Origin: JAHBNG01 sp039028975
GTDB lineage: Bacteria > Chloroflexota > Anaerolineae > Caldilineales > Caldilineaceae
Length of the DNA stretch: 64,000 bases
Direction of reading: 5' to 3'
Assembly (NCBI GenBank): GCA_039028975.1
Contig: JBCCHB010000025.1
Location: forward strand, 1 to 64,000
How positions within the stretch are numbered: position 1 is the stretch's first letter; the number at the start of each line of letters is the position of its first letter. A program made the translations under genes and the position numbers. Below the pieces are notes generated by a model, which saw nothing but the letters and a program-made list of their open reading frames with translations, made no database searches and was not told where the DNA came from. Shown here piece after piece: positions 60,257 through 64,000 of the stretch.

Positions 60257-62716
60257 TTACCTCACAAATTGCATGAGCGCAGAAAAAGCCAGCGCCGGTT
60301 GGTTGGGATCCCGTTCAGGATTGCGGCCCGTATTGTAGGTCAAGATTAGCTCTCGCCGTGCCCGGGTTATGCCCACATAGAGCAGGCGCAACCGTTCTGC
60401 AGCAATATCCATACGGGCCTGGGCAGTGGCTGGCCCAAGCGTAAAGGTATCCAATGAACCAGCGTGGAGCTGGCGGACCTGCTCAATGGACTCTTCAACC
60501 ATATTGAGACCATTGCGTACATACCAGCGCTCGCCTCGATACTTATCGCCGTATTGATCATCTTCACTGCCGCTGGGAAAACCGAAATTGTTGACGCCCA
60601 TTAAGTAGACCCGATCCCACTCTAACCCTTTGGCAGCGTGCATCGTGGCGATGGTTACGTGGCCTGGTTTCGGTTCGTAGCCCAATCCCTCATCAGTAAA
60701 GCCGAGAATCCGCCGTCTATTTTGGGCAACATTCTCTAACTCCGCTGCCAACTGCGGCAAGCGCCAATCAGGATTCTCTTTGCGCAACTTGGCCAACAGC
60801 ACAGCCAGACGGTGGGTTAAGGCCAAATCAGCCGGTTCGGTAAAAAGATCGTTGCCAATGGTCAGCAGCAACTCGTCAACAGGCAGAACTGTGGCTTGGG
60901 TCCATCTCTGAACATCTTCTCGAAAGGCCAGGATCAGCTCGCGGAAACCTTCTACTTTATCTAACCAGCTGAGCGTGTCGATCCAATCATTCTGCTGAGG
61001 GAAGAGAAACATTTCCGTCTCGCGTAGCTGGCGAATCGCACGACCAAATGTCTGAAACTGTTCGGGAATCGGTACGGGTCCCTCTTTGCTACCCGCCTCT
61101 GACGCATTGCTAAATAGCAAAACCGGTTCGTCAACCTGTAGGTCAACTTGTACATCAAGCCTTGTATCAACCCGACCATCAACCAGTTCGTCTATGGGTT
61201 CTAAGATCCGATCGGCATGATGTTCGTTATTCTTTTCACGGGCTGCTTTTTCTGCCGCCTCTGCTTCGGTAGCCTTGTCGGCTATTATGCGTAGACCAAT
61301 GCGAAGACTCCACACCTCGCTCCATAGCTGCTCTAGATGAGTGGCATTTTGGGGTTGGGCAATATAGCTGAGTACAGTAGCTAGCGCTTTGGCTGTAGCC
61401 CTTGTAGTGCTGTCTGAGCGAAGTAAAGAATCGTCAAAGGGCAATTTGGCCGATTGCAGAACCTCCACCATGCGAAAGCCTCGATGATTTTCTGGCACCA
61501 GAATAGCCACAGTCCGCTGACTATTTTTGGGGAGCCAACGCTTTAGGCTCGATGTAAGCACATTTAGCTCATCGTTGGCTGTAAGGGGGCGATCAAAGAC
61601 GTAGATGGCCGGCTTGCCACCCTTTGGATTGGGTTGAGGATCTCCGGGAGGGGTTGGGGCAATGTAGGGCGGAGCCAACGCATGAGATTGGGGAAGTACT
61701 GGATGTTCATGCATGGACCAGTCGATAAGATGGTTGGCAGCCTCAATGATGGGAATGGCGCAGCGCCCTGAATTGGGTAGATCTCGGGACTGATCCGGAT
61801 AGCGGGCGATGAAGTCGCGCAAAAAGCGAGTCTCAGCGCTAGTAAAGGTGGTATTAATGGCCTGATTGGGATCACCTACCCGTACCCAATTGTGCTGCTG
61901 AGCCGTCAGCAGCCGCAGCATCTGCTCTTGGAGTGCGCTACTGTCTTGGGCCTCATCTTCTAGTACGTAGGGCCAACGCTCCTGCAGCCGAGCCAAAAAA
62001 TCGGCATCCGCATCCAAAGATTGTAGAGCTAATACAATAAGATCGTCAAAGTCGACGGCACCGCGCATAAAGAGGCTTCGCTGGTAGTCTGCGAAGATGT
62101 GGATGCCAAAGTCGAGTAGCGGCCAACTTCCTGATTGATTATCAAGCCGACCGCGCAATTCGTGGGGAGACACTCGCAGCTCTTTGCCAACCCGTATGGT
62201 GGCGTTGGCAATGTCGATGGCATCGTCCAGAACATAACGTTCAATCCGGCGGAAGTTTTGTAGATAGTCGGGTTGGATAAATGCGCTAAGAAAGTCCGGG
62301 TTGCTTTGAAGATAAGCATGAACCGCATCTCGCTTGATCTCGTTGGCGGTTCGCTCATCGATGATATCAAAACTTTCACTTAATCCAACCAAGCCAGGAC
62401 GCTCTCGCACAATATCATGGGCCAAGCCGTGAAGGGTACGCACTCGATAGCCCACACCCGGAAGAAGACCTTGCTCCTCACGAAGAAAATTGCCTATGCG
62501 GTTGCGGAAGTTTTCGACCGCGCTATTGGTAAAGGTCACGACGAGCACCTCGCGCTCATCAAGCCGCCCAGATTGAGCCAGCCGATCCACCAGGCGCGCG
62601 GCCAGAAGGCTCAGGGTGAAGGTTTTGCCGCTGCCAGGCACTGCACTGACGCCCATGGGGCCGCTCTCGTAGGCGAGGATGCGCTCTTGGGCTGGGCGGG
62701 GTGTAAAGCCTTCCAC
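60257..62716 (-). CDS. UvrD/PcrA-like superfamily 1 DNA helicase
   Basis: About 819 residues with SF1A helicase motifs: FTPRPAQERIL (Q motif), Walker A SAVPGSGKTFTL (about 24-35), VLVVTFTNSAVENFRNRI, YRVRTLHGLAHDIV, VLEDEAQDSSALQEQMLRLL (Walker B), VRVGDPNQAINTTF, GHVTIATMHAAKGLEWDRVYLMGVN and RLRLLYVGITRARRELILTYN. An acidic insert with VDTRLDVQVDLQVD-type repeats lies about 285 residues before the C-terminus. The GTG at 62716 directly follows the SH3 gene stop and is preferred; a GTG at 62782 would overlap that gene. It likely acts in repair or replication restart. Confidence 0.92.
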   Translation of the reverse strand: MEGFTPRPAQERILAYESGPMGVSAVPGSGKTFTLSLLAARLVDRLAQSGRLDEREVLVVTFTNSAVENFRNRIGNFLREEQGLLPGVGYRVRTLHGLAHDIVRERPGLVGLSESFDIIDERTANEIKRDAVHAYLQSNPDFLSAFIQPDYLQNFRRIERYVLDDAIDIANATIRVGKELRVSPHELRGRLDNQSGSWPLLDFGIHIFADYQRSLFMRGAVDFDDLIVLALQSLDADADFLARLQERWPYVLEDEAQDSSALQEQMLRLLTAQQHNWVRVGDPNQAINTTFTSAETRFLRDFIARYPDQSRDLPNSGRCAIPIIEAANHLIDWSMHEHPVLPQSHALAPPYIAPTPPGDPQPNPKGGKPAIYVFDRPLTANDELNVLTSSLKRWLPKNSQRTVAILVPENHRGFRMVEVLQSAKLPFDDSLLRSDSTTRATAKALATVLSYIAQPQNATHLEQLWSEVWSLRIGLRIIADKATEAEAAEKAAREKNNEHHADRILEPIDELVDGRVDTRLDVQVDLQVDEPVLLFSNASEAGSKEGPVPIPEQFQTFGRAIRQLRETEMFLFPQQNDWIDTLSWLDKVEGFRELILAFREDVQRWTQATVLPVDELLLTIGNDLFTEPADLALTHRLAVLLAKLRKENPDWRLPQLAAELENVAQNRRRILGFTDEGLGYEPKPGHVTIATMHAAKGLEWDRVYLMGVNNFGFPSGSEDDQYGDKYRGERWYVRNGLNMVEESIEQVRQLHAGSLDTFTLGPATAQARMDIAAERLRLLYVGITRARRELILTYNTGRNPERDPNQPALAFSALMQFVR

Positions 62717-62717
62717 G

Positions 62718-63203
62718 CTATGGCCCCATAATGACAACGCCGCTACCCGTTGCTTCGGCCATCCAGCCTTCTGTAATGACACCCGATGGACTCTGATACT
62801 GAACTAGCCACCAGAGCAAGCTATCGGCTTCGTTCGGTCCAGCGTTAATCACAACGCTATCACCAGGCTGGGCCTGGGCCAGAATGTCATCACCACTCTT
62901 TCCCCGATAGCCTGGTGAACGCCTGATATTGACTCGGCTGCTGGTAATGTTACGTACGGTTTCGCCAATGCGGAATGCATACTCAGTGGCATCGGTGGAC
63001 GAACGAGGTGCTTGGGCAAGCTGCACTTCAGCAGTTGGAGTGGGTGGTGGAGGCGTCCAGACAGGTTCGCCACTAGCCTGGATATCGAGCAGCGTCCGTT
63101 GATTGATGCCAAAGAACATGGCAAAACCGACGCAGGAAATAGTAGTCATTAACAACATACCCAAAACAAATCCAGGCCAATAGAGCGAACGAATCGATAT
63201 CAT
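62718..63203 (-). CDS. Membrane-anchored SH3b-domain protein
   Basis: A 161-residue protein with an N-terminal membrane helix (FVLGMLLMTTISCVGFAMFFG, about 12-32), a Pro/Thr-rich linker (WTPPPPTPTAE), and a C-terminal bacterial SH3 domain (about 80-155: NITSSRVNIRRSPGYRGKSGDDILAQAQPGDSVVINAGPN, then WWLVQYQSPSGVITEGWMAEA). Such domains often bind cell-wall peptides. It lies between a small unknown gene (3 bases) and the helicase gene (1 base). Confidence 0.88.
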   Translation of the reverse strand: MISIRSLYWPGFVLGMLLMTTISCVGFAMFFGINQRTLLDIQASGEPVWTPPPPTPTAEVQLAQAPRSSTDATEYAFRIGETVRNITSSRVNIRRSPGYRGKSGDDILAQAQPGDSVVINAGPNEADSLLWWLVQYQSPSGVITEGWMAEATGSGVVIMGP

Positions 63204-63206
63204 AAT

Positions 63207-63491
63207 CTACTGAATATCACTAAGAACCCGCAGGACACCTACTGCATTTCCTTCCATATCTAGGCTAGAGTGTTGAAGTAGTACATCGCAGCTGCGGCCA
63301 TCGTCCATTTTAAGGGTCATCTTTTCATCCCGATGTAGCTCAAGCATAGTCTTGCCAGAATTGAGTCCCTCGGCCTTATATGTGATACGATACGGGGCAG
63401 CCGCATGATTGTCATTCATTTCGATGAGCTTGATCTCGTCAAAAACAGCAACCGGTTTGTTTTGGTCGGTATGATAAAGCATTGCTTTCAT
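63207..63491 (-). CDS. Small conserved-looking protein of unknown function
   Basis: A 94-residue protein that I do not recognise. It is predicted to be mostly beta-strand with alternating hydrophobic residues (PYRITYKAEGLNSGKTMLELHRDEKMTLKMDDGRSCDVLLQHSSLDMEGNAVGVLRVL), has no signal or membrane segment, and has no cysteine pair. Gene structure supports it: the next gene follows by 3 bases, giving a tight operon with the SH3 protein and helicase. Confidence 0.75.
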   Translation of the reverse strand: MKAMLYHTDQNKPVAVFDEIKLIEMNDNHAAAPYRITYKAEGLNSGKTMLELHRDEKMTLKMDDGRSCDVLLQHSSLDMEGNAVGVLRVLSDIQ

Positions 63492-63643
63492 GAATATTGT
63501 TCCTGCAATTTTGTTTAAGAGTACGTTTCAATTTATTTGGAAATGGACTCATTCCATATTCAGTATGATGCTCAATTGTATCAAATTCAGTGGACATCTC
63601 AATATTTCAGAACCTTATAGAACAGTAAACTAAACATTGCAAG

Positions 63644-64000
63644 ATGAATCGTAACTCGATTAAACTGGCACCATCAATTCTCACTGCGGATTTTGGTCAC
63701 ATGGCAGAGGCTGTTCAAGCGGCAGAGGAGGGTGGAGCGGATTGGCTGCATTTGGATGTGATGGACGGCCAATTTGTCCCCAATATCTCCTTTGGCCCCA
63801 TGGTCATCAACTCGATTCGCACCTACACATCTCTCCCGCTGGATGTACATCTTATGGTCGATGAGCCGGAGCACTATCTACAGGCATTTGCCGATGCAGG
63901 TGCTCAAACTATCACTGTTCATCAGGAAGCAACTCGACATTTACATCGCGCCATTCAACAGATCCAGGATCTAGGCTGCCAGGCTGGGGTTGCCCTCAAC
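63644..64000 (+). CDS. rpe: Ribulose-phosphate 3-epimerase (C-terminus beyond window)
   Basis: The reading frame from ATG 63644 stays open to the window end (119 codons). It shows the RPE beginning KLAPSILTADFGHMAEAV, then GGADWLHLDVMDGQFVPNISFGP (active-site Asp, metal-site His of LHLDVMDG) and PLDVHLMVDEPEHYL. RPE interconverts ribulose-5-phosphate and xylulose-5-phosphate in the pentose-phosphate/Calvin pathways. It is divergent from the operon to the left; the 152 bases between them hold both promoters. No strong ribosome site is seen. Confidence 0.95.
   Translation, partial: MNRNSIKLAPSILTADFGHMAEAVQAAEEGGADWLHLDVMDGQFVPNISFGPMVINSIRTYTSLPLDVHLMVDEPEHYLQAFADAGAQTITVHQEATRHLHRAIQQIQDLGCQAGVALN

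Noticed and set aside
1..64000. tRNA, rRNA, phage or integrase genes
   Set aside because: I looked in all gaps over 100 bases for cloverleaf ends, GTTCGA-type arms, rRNA motifs and recombinase motifs and saw none convincing; a covariance search could still reveal a missed small RNA.

Overview
The window looks like chromosomal DNA of a bacterium of the phylum Chloroflexota (Anaerolineae/Caldilineae-like). This is an inference. It rests on long Thr-Pro-rich extracellular linkers in the Ser/Thr kinase and the SH3 protein, many GTG starts, and a gene set mixing Tat-exported lipoproteins, livFGHM-type transport and large exopolysaccharide loci. No rRNA, tRNA, CRISPR array, phage gene or transposase was found. 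Two genes run off the window: a giant acidic repeat protein at the left (minus strand) and ribulose-phosphate 3-epimerase at the right (plus strand).

Layout. 1-3761 (minus): a membrane-anchored protein with about 19 acidic repeats of about 57 residues. 4113-6366 (minus): a GNAT, PIG-L deacetylase and phytanoyl-CoA-dioxygenase operon. 6817-14515 (plus): a methyltransferase, then a branched-chain amino-acid/amide type ABC transporter (binding lipoprotein, two permeases, two ATPases) with a dCTP deaminase gene inserted between the ATPases, then a beta-propeller lipoprotein. 14476-17303: a SUMF1-domain protein, a class C beta-lactamase-fold hydrolase and a YdeI/OmdA-like protein.

17659-54421 is a roughly 37 kb surface-polysaccharide region. 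The plus-strand half has rfbF, two paralogous C-methyltransferases, an initiating sugar transferase, a Wzz/BY-kinase, glycosyltransferases, an O-antigen polymerase/ligase-type protein, a Wzx-type flippase, an HlyD-type protein and a FemAB-like GNAT. It continues into a signalling block (VWA-like/FHA protein, PP2C phosphatase, Ser/Thr kinase with a Thr-Pro-rich ectodomain), a polysaccharide deacetylase and a phosphopantetheinyl transferase. The minus-strand half has a second Wzz/BY-kinase-like protein that lacks the Walker A lysine, a flippase-like membrane protein, a hexapeptide acyltransferase, glycosyltransferases, an epimerase-methyltransferase fusion, a GlpD-like dehydrogenase and a second, WbaP-type initiating transferase. 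55586-63491 (minus) is housekeeping or accessory: glutamine synthetase, a thiolase-like enzyme, an AlbA_2 regulator, a UvrD-like helicase, an SH3 protein and a small unknown protein.

Intergenic regions carry two families of short hairpin elements. Family 1 (about 85 bp, ends TATACTCAG...CGCAGTATA) has variable but self-complementary inner stems, and in one copy the 23-base loop is inverted relative to the arms. Family 2 (about 93-95 bp) has a CCAGAAAAG/CTTTTCTGG stem. These elements and the acidic repeat protein are the least conventional items here.
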